From Tautonia marina (GTDB taxonomy: Bacteria > Planctomycetota > Planctomycetia > Isosphaerales > Isosphaeraceae), in assembly GCF_009177065.1 (NCBI RefSeq), contig NZ_WEZF01000019.1:62001-126000 (forward strand): 64,000 bases of DNA. Direction: 5' to 3'. Under the pieces are notes generated by a model. It saw only the letters and a list, made by a program, of their open reading frames with translations. It made no database searches and had not been told where the DNA came from. Made by a program: the position numbers and the translations under genes. Shown here in pieces: positions 18,456-26,722 of the stretch (its first letter is position 1; the number at the start of each line of letters is the position of its first letter).

Positions 18456-19115
18456 TCAGGATCGAATGAGGCCGATGAGGCCCCCGACGACCACCAGAAG
18501 CGACAGCACGACTCCCCAGAAGACCAGGGTTGATCGCCAGTCGGTGATGTCGGAACTCGGGTCGATCGACCGGGCTGGTTCGTCCCAGTCGTCGTCATCC
18601 TCGTCCTCGTCGTCGGCGGGAACGGACCAGGATTGCGACAGGATAATGCGGGCGTCCTGCGCCAGGGCGCGAGGGACCTGAAGGCGGATGCCTCCGGAGA
18701 GGAGGTGATAGCCGTGAGAGGCCATGCGGTGGCCGTCGATGAGGGTGGGAATGGCCTCGGCGTCGAGTCGAATGCGGGCGGCTTCGGCCTGAAAGGGAAG
18801 CGGGAACGAGCCGACGGTGACCCAGTCGATCGGCTGGTGGTCGGCCAGGGTAAGCAACGGCTCGGGAGGTTCGTGGGCGAGGGGCAGATCGTGCTTCGGG
18901 CAGGGAGCGTCGGCCGGAAGGGGCCAGAAGGATTCGCAGACAGTGCAATACCCCTGCGGCTGAAGCCGGTCGCCGCACTCGGGGCAGAGGTCGGCGTGGT
19001 TCGCGCGTCTCGGCCTGGCGCATCCGGGGCAAAAACGAGGGGGTTGCAGGCGAGAACGACCCCGGAGCGCATCGCCTCCGGGGTCGTCAAGCGTCCCGGG
19101 CCAGTCGTCCCGCAT
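18456..19115 (-). CDS. Zinc-ribbon, DUF2007 and C-terminal membrane helix protein
   Basis: 219 residues from the ATG at 19115 (MRDDWPGT), with GAGAGG upstream. Two zinc-ribbon-like Cys pairs (CPGC...CPEC, then CTVC...CPKH) come first. A DUF2007 domain follows (VTVGSFPLPFQAEAARIRLD, GIRLQVPRALAQDARII), a small fold often called a putative signal-transducing domain. Then come an acidic stretch (DDEDEDDDDWDEPA) and one C-terminal membrane helix (TLVFWGVVLSLLVVVGGLIG). This is a tail-anchored layout facing the cytoplasm. The function is unknown; metal or nucleotide sensing would be a guess. It is monocistronic, 131 bases below the plsY fusion. Confidence 0.8.
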   Translation of the reverse strand: MRDDWPGTLDDPGGDALRGRSRLQPPRFCPGCARPRRANHADLCPECGDRLQPQGYCTVCESFWPLPADAPCPKHDLPLAHEPPEPLLTLADHQPIDWVTVGSFPLPFQAEAARIRLDAEAIPTLIDGHRMASHGYHLLSGGIRLQVPRALAQDARIILSQSWSVPADDEDEDDDDWDEPARSIDPSSDITDWRSTLVFWGVVLSLLVVVGGLIGLIRS

Positions 19116-19246
19116 GGGTGAGCCTCTCGGGCTGCGGGGAGGATGGAGGTCTTCCCCGCATTCGAAATCCCTGCGTCGTGATTCCTCATCCAGTGTAGTC
19201 GGAAAGGGACGCGATGGGTACCGCCGAGAGAAGGGAACGAAGCCCC

Positions 19247-21031
19247 TCAACGGGTTGGCGTCTCAGAGGTCGGATTCGCTGCCGAGGCGAGGGAATCGGC
19301 CTGCTGGTCGCGGAAGGAGACGAGTCGGACCCCTCCGGAACGATCGGAGATGGCCAGGAGCCCACGATCGGCGCTGTAGGCCAGGCCGATCGGAATGATC
19401 GTGCCGAAGTTCAAGGGGCCTTTCAAGGGAAGCTGACCGACCGCCCGACGGTGGCGACCGTGGACCAGTTCGAGTGCCGAGCCGTACGGTAGGGTAGTCA
19501 CGAGCAAGGGGCCATCGGTCCCGGGAGGCTCGGGAATCAAAAGCGTATCACGATTGGAAGCGACGGGCATGAGAATTTCATCGTCGTCGATGGGCGTGGC
19601 AGAGAGGTACGGAACCTCTCGAGTGGCTAGCGGAACGCGGCCGGTGATCACGGGAGCGGTCGAGTCGGAAAGATCGACGCAGGCGATGGTTTGCGATTGG
19701 CCCAGGACGACGGCGGCAAACCGACCGGAGTCGGACAGAATGATCCGCTCGGGGTCGTCGTTGGGTTCGAGAAATTCGAGCTGAGCAACGATCTCATGCT
19801 CCTCCGTGGAATCACCGACCGAGACGACCACCAGGGCCGGGGCGGGCTTGCTCTCGTCTCCTCCTTCGGAACGCCCGGAGGTGAGGACGTACGCTAGGCG
19901 ACCGTCGGGGCTGAAGGTGAAGTCGTCCGGGTCCCAGCCGATCCGGAATTTCGAGCCGAGCGGCTCGCCGGCGTGCGAGAAGGCTTCCCAGTAGCCGGCC
20001 TCCAGATGCCGGTCGTCGCCGGTGGGACGTTGCAGTACGAACAGCCGATCCCCCTCTTCGTAAACCGCAACGGGACGGCCGTGAAGCAGAAGATCATTTG
20101 TCAACGACACGTTATCATGTTCGTCAATCTGAAAGAGAACGAGGCGATTGTAACGCGGACAGGCAACGACGAGCAGGCGGCCTTCATCGGCGAACGCCAG
20201 CGCACCGGCGCGTTGATGTCCGGTGCGGAAACGCGCGACCTCAGTTAGCTCGGCCGAGCCGAGGCGAAGGGACGGGGCGCGTCGGTCGGCGTCGAGCAGG
20301 GTCGAGGCACCCAGCGAGGCTCCGCCGAGCAGCACGACCACGGCCAGGAGAATCGGCCAGGCGCGGCCGTCGCGATCGGACGAGCGTTTGCCGAAGCTGA
20401 CCTTCGACTCGGTGCCGGCGCGGATGCGAGAAAGATTCGATCGGTGGCGGTAGATCAACATGAGATAAAGCACCACGATCAGGAGGGCGAGGGGAAGATC
20501 CGAGGCGGTCATCGGTAGCGATTGCCTGGCAAAGTGGACCATCACGAAGACCGTCCCGCCAAGGATCGAAGACATCGACACATATCGGGTGATGACCAGA
20601 ACGATGACGAAGCCCACCGCCGCGGCCAGGGCGGCGACGGGGTCGAGCGCGATGACCGCGCCGAGGCTGGTGGCCACCCCCTTGCCACCTCGGAGGCGGA
20701 GGAAGGCAGAGAAGTTGTGCCCGAGGATCGCCGCCAGGGCAACCGGGACCGACAGGACGGGAACCGCCCGGCCGGTGATCGCCTCGACCAGCAGCGGGAA
20801 GCCGAGGGTCGGCCCCAGCCCCTTGAGCAGGTCGAGCATCATCACCAGAACAAAATAACGAAATCCGAGAATGCGACCAACATTGGTGGCGCCGACGTTT
20901 CCGGAACCGACGGTGCGAATGTCGATCCCCTTGACCCCCCTGGCCACGAGGTAGCCGAAGGGGATCGACCCGATGAGGTAGGCCAGGACGACGGCGAGGA
21001 AGCAGAGGGCAAGGGTCATCGTCGGGGTCAT
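19247..21031 (-). CDS. plsY: PlsY glycerol-3-phosphate acyltransferase fused to a C-terminal beta-propeller-like domain
   Basis: 594 residues, three times the usual PlsY length of about 200. Residues 1-210 are a complete PlsY with its three motifs: GSGNVGATN (42-50), GHNFSAFLRLRGGKGVA (104-120) and RHRSNLSRIRAGTESK (195-210). PlsY moves acyl from acyl-phosphate to glycerol-3-phosphate in the inner membrane, the first step of phospholipid synthesis. An extra membrane helix (226-245) leads to about 330 residues of repeated strands (GALAFADEGRLLVVACPRYN, DDFTFSPDGRLAYVLTSG, GLAYSADRGLLAISDRSGG) like a YVTN/WD-type propeller. No frameshift or stop separates the parts. The ATG overlaps the upstream nucleotidyltransferase stop by four bases. 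Confidence 0.92.
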   Translation of the reverse strand: MTPTMTLALCFLAVVLAYLIGSIPFGYLVARGVKGIDIRTVGSGNVGATNVGRILGFRYFVLVMMLDLLKGLGPTLGFPLLVEAITGRAVPVLSVPVALAAILGHNFSAFLRLRGGKGVATSLGAVIALDPVAALAAAVGFVIVLVITRYVSMSSILGGTVFVMVHFARQSLPMTASDLPLALLIVVLYLMLIYRHRSNLSRIRAGTESKVSFGKRSSDRDGRAWPILLAVVVLLGGASLGASTLLDADRRAPSLRLGSAELTEVARFRTGHQRAGALAFADEGRLLVVACPRYNRLVLFQIDEHDNVSLTNDLLLHGRPVAVYEEGDRLFVLQRPTGDDRHLEAGYWEAFSHAGEPLGSKFRIGWDPDDFTFSPDGRLAYVLTSGRSEGGDESKPAPALVVVSVGDSTEEHEIVAQLEFLEPNDDPERIILSDSGRFAAVVLGQSQTIACVDLSDSTAPVITGRVPLATREVPYLSATPIDDDEILMPVASNRDTLLIPEPPGTDGPLLVTTLPYGSALELVHGRHRRAVGQLPLKGPLNFGTIIPIGLAYSADRGLLAISDRSGGVRLVSFRDQQADSLASAANPTSETPTR

Positions 21032-21774
21032 CCGATCTTGAGCCGGGGTCGGTCGGGAAGGCCGAGGAACTCGGGGCGGCGGGCCTCGAACATCTCGTTG
21101 GCGGCGGCGTAGTCGTCGTGGCGGCCGATGTCGAGCCAGGTGCAGTCCTGGCGGAAGCAGTGCACGGGATGGCCGGCGGCGCGCATCTGTTCCAGCAGGT
21201 CGGGCATGGTCAGCTCGCGGCCGGGGGCGAGAAAATCCCAGGCCACAGGGTCGAGCATATAAAGACCCATGCTCACCTGAAACGAGAATTCGGGCTTCTC
21301 GCGGTATCCAGCCAGCACATGCGGATCGTTGGCGAATTCGAGGACGCCGAAATCAATCCGCACCGTTCGAGGGAACGAGGCGATGGTTGCTTTGGCCCCT
21401 TGCGAGCGGTGGAAACTGGCCATTGCCGAGAAGTCGAGTGTCGTGAGGATGTCGCCGTTGAGGACGAGAACGGGTTCCTTTGGCCGATCGACCAGGACCA
21501 AACCGCCCGCGGTGCCGAGCGGAGTGACCTCGCGCTGATAGTCGATCGAGGTGCCGAAGCGACGGCCGTTGCCGCAGAAAGCCTCGATCAACTCAGTCAG
21601 ATATCCGGTAATGATGGTTACATCATGGAAGCCGTGCCGTGCGAGCTGGCGGAGGACGACCTCCAGAATCGGCATTGGCTCGCGCTCTCCCAACGGCATG
21701 AGCGGCTTCGGGAAGACGTGCGTGAAGGGGCGGAGCCGGGTTCCCTTGCCACCTGCCAGTACGATTGCCTGCAT
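21028..21774 (-). CDS. Sugar-1-phosphate nucleotidyltransferase
   Basis: 248 residues from the ATG at 21774, preceded by GGAGG. The nucleotide-binding signature is at the very N-terminus (IVLAGGKGTRLRPFT, FPKPLMPLGE). LNGDILTTLDF holds the metal/sugar-binding Asp, and YREKP and TWLDIGRHDDY follow. It should activate a sugar phosphate as NDP-sugar, most like mannose-1-phosphate guanylyl- or glucose-1-phosphate thymidylyl-transferases; the sugar and base cannot be decided. The neighbours (LPS core genes and a GDP-deoxymannose-reductase-like gene) suggest a donor for LPS or capsule. It is followed directly by the plsY fusion. Confidence 0.88.
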   Translation of the reverse strand: MQAIVLAGGKGTRLRPFTHVFPKPLMPLGEREPMPILEVVLRQLARHGFHDVTIITGYLTELIEAFCGNGRRFGTSIDYQREVTPLGTAGGLVLVDRPKEPVLVLNGDILTTLDFSAMASFHRSQGAKATIASFPRTVRIDFGVLEFANDPHVLAGYREKPEFSFQVSMGLYMLDPVAWDFLAPGRELTMPDLLEQMRAAGHPVHCFRQDCTWLDIGRHDDYAAANEMFEARRPEFLGLPDRPRLKIG

Positions 21775-21817
21775 CCTTGGGAATCCTCCGTCGAGAGAAC
21801 GGCCGAGCCTGGCGAGG

Positions 21818-23044
21818 TCAGGCGGCGGCGGTGGGTCGGGGACGGGTCGGCCGGTGCGTTGTGCGAGCGGCAGAGCGTTCGGCGGCCACGTCTTCAAAAA
21901 GCGCGATCAAGCGATTGAGATGAACATCAAACGATTGAGCCTGGCCCAACCGGGTCGCCGCCTGCGACATGGTTCGGCGGTGCTCGTCGTCGCAAAGGGC
22001 GTCGAGGGCGTCGGCGAGGGCGGGCAAGTCGTCGGCTCGGGGGATGACGAACCCTTCGACACCCGGGGTGATGACCTCTCCTGCGCCGTTGGTGGCGGTG
22101 GTGATCACCGGCAAGCCGCAGGCGAGGGCCTCGAAGACGACGAGCGAGCAGGGGTCGTAATAGCTGGGCAGCACAAAGGCATCGGAACCGTGAAAGGCTT
22201 CCCGGATGTCGCGCTCGAAACCGATGAGGTGGACCGTGTCTTGCAAGCCCAGGGCCTCAACCTTGCGACGGTATGGGGCGAGCTTGCCCCCGCCGCAGAC
22301 GGCCAGGTGAACGGGGCGGGCGCCGGGTTGGCGATCGAGCCGGAGCCGAAGGGCATCGAGCAAGGGATCGAGCCCCTTGAGGCGGAAGTTGTGCGCCACA
22401 AACAGGGAGATCAGGGCATCGTCGGGCAGTCCGAGCCGCGACCGGAAGGCGCGACGGGCCGAGAGAGGATCCTCGACCTGAAGCCGGGACGCGTCGATCG
22501 CGTTGGGAATCACCCGGATGCGATCGGCCGGGACGTGGTATTGCCGTTCGAGATGCCCTTGCACAAAGCGGCTGACGGCGACAACTCGGGCGGCGCGCCG
22601 GGGGTCGTACTGGCGGCGCTCGATGGATCGGTAGAGCCAGTCCTTCGGGTTCGCTCGCTTGCTGAGGCGGTAAAGGGAGCGCCGCCAGCCTTCGGGGAAG
22701 CGTCGGGCGTTGTGGTCGAGGCTGGCGGGATGGATGCCCCCCTGGGGGATGATGATGTCGTGATGCCAGGTATTGATAAATCCGACCGAGCAATCGAACG
22801 ATCCCTGGCGGATCGCGGATTCGGAGTTGCGGGCGAAGCGGAGCATGCGAGCCCAGCGAGTCGGGCCGTGGGCGGCCACGGGGACGATGCGCACCTCGGG
22901 GGGCACGGCTCCGTCGGCACAGGAGGCGGTGTACAGGTCAACCCGGTGGCCGCGCTCGACAAGGCGTCGGCAGAGGTCGGCGACGTAGGTCTCGGCGCCT
23001 CCCTTCGACGGATCGACGCGTTGAAAGGTGATCGCAAGATGCAT
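21818..23044 (-). CDS. Glycosyltransferase family 4, WaaG-like
   Basis: 408 residues from the ATG at 23044. GT-B fold: N-terminal loop VDPSKGGAETYVADLCRRL, sugar-nucleotide half with RVIPNAIDASRL, FVLPSYYDPCSLVVFEALAC and GLPVITTATNGAGEVI. The DCSVGFINTWHHDI segment recalls the WaaG LPS core glucosyltransferase, which adds glucose to heptose on the inner face of the inner membrane. The adjacent WaaP-like kinase and WaaF-like transferase support an LPS core role. The exact sugar is inference. Confidence 0.85.
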   Translation of the reverse strand: MHLAITFQRVDPSKGGAETYVADLCRRLVERGHRVDLYTASCADGAVPPEVRIVPVAAHGPTRWARMLRFARNSESAIRQGSFDCSVGFINTWHHDIIIPQGGIHPASLDHNARRFPEGWRRSLYRLSKRANPKDWLYRSIERRQYDPRRAARVVAVSRFVQGHLERQYHVPADRIRVIPNAIDASRLQVEDPLSARRAFRSRLGLPDDALISLFVAHNFRLKGLDPLLDALRLRLDRQPGARPVHLAVCGGGKLAPYRRKVEALGLQDTVHLIGFERDIREAFHGSDAFVLPSYYDPCSLVVFEALACGLPVITTATNGAGEVITPGVEGFVIPRADDLPALADALDALCDDEHRRTMSQAATRLGQAQSFDVHLNRLIALFEDVAAERSAARTTHRPTRPRPTAAA

Positions 23045-23093
23045 CGAGGCCCTCCCGAGGCGGTGGTCCGAATCGGTCGCACGGTCTGAAGGG

Positions 23094-23963
23094 TCAGCCA
23101 CCGCGAACCTTCTTGAGATTGTGCGCGTGATACCGAGCGGCCCGAGCCTGGATAACGCGGGCATCGAGATCAGGCCAGCTCAGGTTCATTCGTTGACGAT
23201 AGCGAAGCCAGAAGCGAAGCCGGTCGCGGTCGTCGATCCCCTCGACGTCGATCGTGGAAAAGAGCAGTTGCGCCAGGTCTTTCCACCGCCACCAGACGCT
23301 CGACAGGCGGTGCGAGGCGAGGCGGTGCAGGTCGATGAGGTAGAGGGGAGAATCGCTTCGCTCAGGGTCGATGTAGTAATGGCAAAGATACAGGTCTTTA
23401 TGGAATGATCGGGCGTGGTGGAGGCGAGCGGTCAGCTCGGCCATGCCGTTGATGAGTCGTCGTTTCCAGGCGGCGAAGGCCGGTGGATCAAGGCGATCCA
23501 TCATGCTCGGGATGGCTTCGTGGAGCGGGAGGAAACCGGTGAGTTCCTCAACCATCAAGTAACTTTGCACCTGTCCCCAGGGGCCGATGGCCTCGCCCGC
23601 GGCGACGGGCTCGGGGACGAGGAGGCCCAGCTCGCGTCCCCGGTGCAGGTGACGCCACTCGGCCCCGGCGGGAGAGTGGCGGCCGTCGGGGTGGAGCAGG
23701 GCGGCGAGTCGGGTCGGCCAGGGAAGCTGGTAATGCCGCTTCAGGTAGACGGTGAGCGGGCCGCTGGGGGCGTCGAAGCGAACGCGGCAGGTGGAGCGGC
23801 CCTGCTTCGCGTGGAGGCGGTCGTCGGACTGGATCTGCATGACGATCGCGTCGAGGTCGGGCGGCAAGCGGTCGCCGTGGCTCGGCGATCGCCAGGCCCA
23901 TCGGGTGCCCTGCGTGAGGCGCTGAACCAGGGAGCCGGCGGGGGAGCTTGGCGGTGAGTTCAT
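23094..23963 (-). CDS. LPS core heptose kinase-like protein (WaaP/InaA family)
   Basis: 289 residues. The ATG at 23963 overlaps the upstream stop by four bases (ATGA), which favours it over a start six codons earlier. Kinase-like features: VYLKRHY with the ATP-binding Lys, LMVEELTG hinge, the catalytic segment FHKDLYLCHYYID, which matches the WaaP form HRDxYxCH, and LYLIDLHRLA for the metal-binding Asp. WaaP phosphorylates heptose I of the LPS core, strengthening the outer membrane. Context with WaaG-, WaaF- and LpxK-like genes agrees. No signal peptide; it should be a cytoplasmic enzyme. Confidence 0.85.
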   Translation of the reverse strand: MNSPPSSPAGSLVQRLTQGTRWAWRSPSHGDRLPPDLDAIVMQIQSDDRLHAKQGRSTCRVRFDAPSGPLTVYLKRHYQLPWPTRLAALLHPDGRHSPAGAEWRHLHRGRELGLLVPEPVAAGEAIGPWGQVQSYLMVEELTGFLPLHEAIPSMMDRLDPPAFAAWKRRLINGMAELTARLHHARSFHKDLYLCHYYIDPERSDSPLYLIDLHRLASHRLSSVWWRWKDLAQLLFSTIDVEGIDDRDRLRFWLRYRQRMNLSWPDLDARVIQARAARYHAHNLKKVRGG

Positions 23964-25591
23964 CGAAGGATTCCCTCCCACGACTCGGGCTGAGCGAAGC
24001 GGTAGACGTGGACGCCGATGGTGTCGCCCCCTTGCCGTTCGGGAAAGGCGGCGACGGGAACGGCGGCGTAGTCGAGCAAGGCGGCGAGCGTCTCGGCGCG
24101 GCGGCTCTCAGCGGTCAATTCGTCGTCAGAGATGACAATATAAGCGAGCTTCTCGTCGGTCAATGCCTGGCGAATGTGCCAGGGTCCGTACGACCGCAGG
24201 TCGGAGACGAAGGCGGCCCAGCCTCGGGTATCGAGCACGGCATCGCCCGGTCCGGCGCGCTGGGCGAGCCACTGGCCGGCCTGCTGGTAGCCCCATCGGC
24301 TCGCGTGGCCGGGCTTGAGCTGAAGGGCCACGACACCGACGAGGAGCAGGGCAAGGGCCAGTCTCGCCAGCCGTTGCCGACGTGCTGGAGCGAGTGCGCG
24401 ACGATCGGCCCACCGTCGAGCCAGATCGAGCAGCCCGAAAGCCGACCACGGCAAGACGGCCACCACGAACAGAGCGCAGTGCCGATCGGACAGATACCCG
24501 GTGGTCATCGTGTGTCGGATCAGGATGACCAGGAATCCGACCGCGAGCAGGCCGAGGGCCTGGCGGGCCGGACGTGATCGGCGAGGGCCGCGGTGGTGCC
24601 AGGCTCCCCAGCAGGCCAGCGGGATGAGCACCCAAACGCTCGCCTCGGTCGCGCGCCGAGCCACGAGAACTGAGGCGGGAAGCAGGCCAAGCCGACCGGG
24701 GGCGTCCGATTCTTCCTTTGGCGCAAAGTCCCAGCGCGGGTCGTCGAGGCCCGGAGGAACCCAGAGCGGCACGCTCCGCGAGACGCCAGTGCCATCTCCC
24801 AGACCGGTGGCGACTCGGAGCGAGAGCTTCTCGGACACCGTTCCCTTCACGGCGGCATAGGAACCGATCAGGACCACGAAGGGGAGTACCAGCAACGCGA
24901 TCTTCTGGAGCGATGCCGCCAGTCCGAGATGAGGGGGGGGCAGGATCGGCGTGCCATCCCGCTCCATCGAATGCTTGCGTGATGCCCGAATCATGCGTTC
25001 CAGGCGGTTCACGAAGCCTCCCGCCAGGACGACCACCGGCACGACGGCGACCTCGGGCCGGGCGAGATAGCCAAGACCGGCGCAGAGTCCGCAAGCGATT
25101 GCGGACCGGGAATGGCCGGTGGTCAGGGCCTGCGTTCCGAAGGCGAGGGCAGCGACGGCAAACAGCAAGGCGGTGGCATCGCTGAGGGTTTCGTGCCCAA
25201 GTTCGGCAAAGAGGGGGATGATCGGGAACAGCAAGGTGGCGAGCAGGGCCGATCGCCGACCGACGCAACGACGAGCAAGGGCGAAGACCAGGGGAATGGC
25301 GGCGAGTATCGCCAGCATCGAGACGGCCTGGGCGGCGATCCGCCAGGAATCGGGGCCGTTGGCGATCCGGGGGGCGATGGCTGGGTGCAGGGTGGCGATG
25401 AGGGCAGGATAGAGCGGGTGCTGGTCGGCATTGCGGACCACGTCGGCCCAGGGCTGTTCGCCGAACTCGCGGGCGATCCGGATGAATTTCAGGCCGTCTT
25501 GCGAGGGGAGCGGCGTGCGGATCATCCCCACGATCTGCAGCAAGGCGGTCAGCACGAGAATGGCGATCAGCGATCGATGGCGGGGGATCAC
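23960..25591 (-). CDS. PMT/ArnT-like membrane glycosyltransferase
   Basis: 543 residues from a GTG at 25591, chosen because AAGGAGG lies eight bases upstream; an in-frame TTG at 25687 has none. First helix SLIAILVLTALLQIVGM, then a periplasmic loop with the QDG acidic motif (SQDGLKFIRIA) and DQHPLYPALIA, both typical of the GT39/GT83 superfamily, then about ten more helices and a soluble C-terminal domain (VLDTRGWAAFVSDLRSYGPW). Family members move a sugar from a polyprenyl-phosphate carrier to protein or lipid A. The LPS gene neighbours favour a lipid target. Four-base overlap with the WaaP-like gene. Confidence 0.82.
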   Translation of the reverse strand: MIPRHRSLIAILVLTALLQIVGMIRTPLPSQDGLKFIRIAREFGEQPWADVVRNADQHPLYPALIATLHPAIAPRIANGPDSWRIAAQAVSMLAILAAIPLVFALARRCVGRRSALLATLLFPIIPLFAELGHETLSDATALLFAVAALAFGTQALTTGHSRSAIACGLCAGLGYLARPEVAVVPVVVLAGGFVNRLERMIRASRKHSMERDGTPILPPPHLGLAASLQKIALLVLPFVVLIGSYAAVKGTVSEKLSLRVATGLGDGTGVSRSVPLWVPPGLDDPRWDFAPKEESDAPGRLGLLPASVLVARRATEASVWVLIPLACWGAWHHRGPRRSRPARQALGLLAVGFLVILIRHTMTTGYLSDRHCALFVVAVLPWSAFGLLDLARRWADRRALAPARRQRLARLALALLLVGVVALQLKPGHASRWGYQQAGQWLAQRAGPGDAVLDTRGWAAFVSDLRSYGPWHIRQALTDEKLAYIVISDDELTAESRRAETLAALLDYAAVPVAAFPERQGGDTIGVHVYRFAQPESWEGILR

Positions 25592-25689
25592 CGCGTCGCC
25601 CTCCTTGGACGTGAAGCGAATCGGATGCGCGGTCCGCTCCCTGGACCGCTTGGGCGGGATTGTCGGGGGGTTTGGGAGAACGGTCAAGG

Positions 25690-26691
25690 TCAGTCGGTCG
25701 CTGGGGGACGGGCGAGCGTTGACGATTCGGCGCGGTGGGCTGGTGGAGCAGGGCTGACGTGTGGAGCGTCAGGCCGGAGAGATCGGGATCGAACGGAGTT
25801 CCAGAGGTCGGCCAGGCTCTGGTCAATCGGGATGCGAGGGGCCCAGCCGGTATCGCGCTCGATGGCGGCGATCGAGGCTCGGGAGTCGATCGGGCCGGGC
25901 CCCGGGGTTGGGTCGGAGGAGACGATCACGCGGCGAGCACTGAGAGCGATGAGGCGATCGAGACCGTCGCCGATACGGTGAGACCTGCCGGTGCCGACGT
26001 GGTAGACCCGTCCCGGATGGCCTCGGAGGGCGAGGGCGATGAGAGCGTCGGCCACGTCTCGGGCGTCGATCAGGTCGCGGCGGGCGTCGAGATTGCCAGT
26101 TTGCAGGCGCAGCGGGTCAGGGCTCGGCACGGCGAGCTGTGCGGCAAAGCGTCCAAAGGCCTGAGAAGCAGGCATGCCGGGGCCGATCGGGTTGAAAATC
26201 CGGGCGGCGATCCCCTCGATCGGTCTGGGGCTGGCGACGGTGGCCTGGGAGGCAAACCACTTGCTCAGGCCGTAGGGGGAGTCGGGCCGGCAGGGAGTGG
26301 ACTCGTCGGCGGGGAGGGAGGCTTCGGGCACGGGCCCCAGCTCGGCGGCCGATCCGGCGGTGATGACCCGACACGGGCGGCCGATCGCGTGTAAGGCCCG
26401 GAGCAAGGCGAGCGTGCCGCCCGCGTTGACACGGTGCAGGTTCGCCTCGTCGGCCGGGGGGGTCTGGCCGGCGAGGTGAAGGATCACCGACGGCCGAACG
26501 GTGATGAGGGCTCGGGAGAGGCCGGCGGGGTCGTTCAGATCGGCGCGAAGAAAGGACTCGGCGGGCCAGTTGTCGGGGAAGCGACGGCCGAGGACCAAAA
26601 CGCGAGAGATTCGAAGATCTGAAGCACTGATTTGATTCAAGACATGACGACCGAGGAATCCGGAGCCTCCGGTGATGAGCCAGGTGGACAT
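25690..26691 (-). CDS. NAD-dependent sugar epimerase/reductase, GDP-6-deoxymannose reductase-like
   Basis: 333 residues from the ATG at 26691. Extended short-chain dehydrogenase: Rossmann motif TGGSGFLG at the N-terminus, LHLAGQT, active-site Ser in TAGSAAEL, and catalytic YGLSK (Tyr-x-x-x-Lys). The segment RRDLIDARDVADALIAL and the C-terminal ERDTGWAPRIP resemble GDP-6-deoxy-D-mannose reductases (RmlD/RMD type). It would supply a deoxysugar nucleotide for surface glycans; the substrate is inferred only. The C-terminal 35 residues are Pro/Ala-rich. It is 32 bases from the WaaF-like gene and belongs to the same reverse-strand run. Confidence 0.85.
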   Translation of the reverse strand: MSTWLITGGSGFLGRHVLNQISASDLRISRVLVLGRRFPDNWPAESFLRADLNDPAGLSRALITVRPSVILHLAGQTPPADEANLHRVNAGGTLALLRALHAIGRPCRVITAGSAAELGPVPEASLPADESTPCRPDSPYGLSKWFASQATVASPRPIEGIAARIFNPIGPGMPASQAFGRFAAQLAVPSPDPLRLQTGNLDARRDLIDARDVADALIALALRGHPGRVYHVGTGRSHRIGDGLDRLIALSARRVIVSSDPTPGPGPIDSRASIAAIERDTGWAPRIPIDQSLADLWNSVRSRSLRPDAPHVSPAPPAHRAESSTLARPPATD

Positions 26692-26722
26692 TGGGAATGC
26701 TCCGGATCGATCAAACGAAACA

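Noticed and set aside
25592-25687. TTG start for the PMT-like transferase
   Set aside because: No ribosome site; the GTG at 25591 has AAGGAGG at correct spacing just before the first membrane helix.
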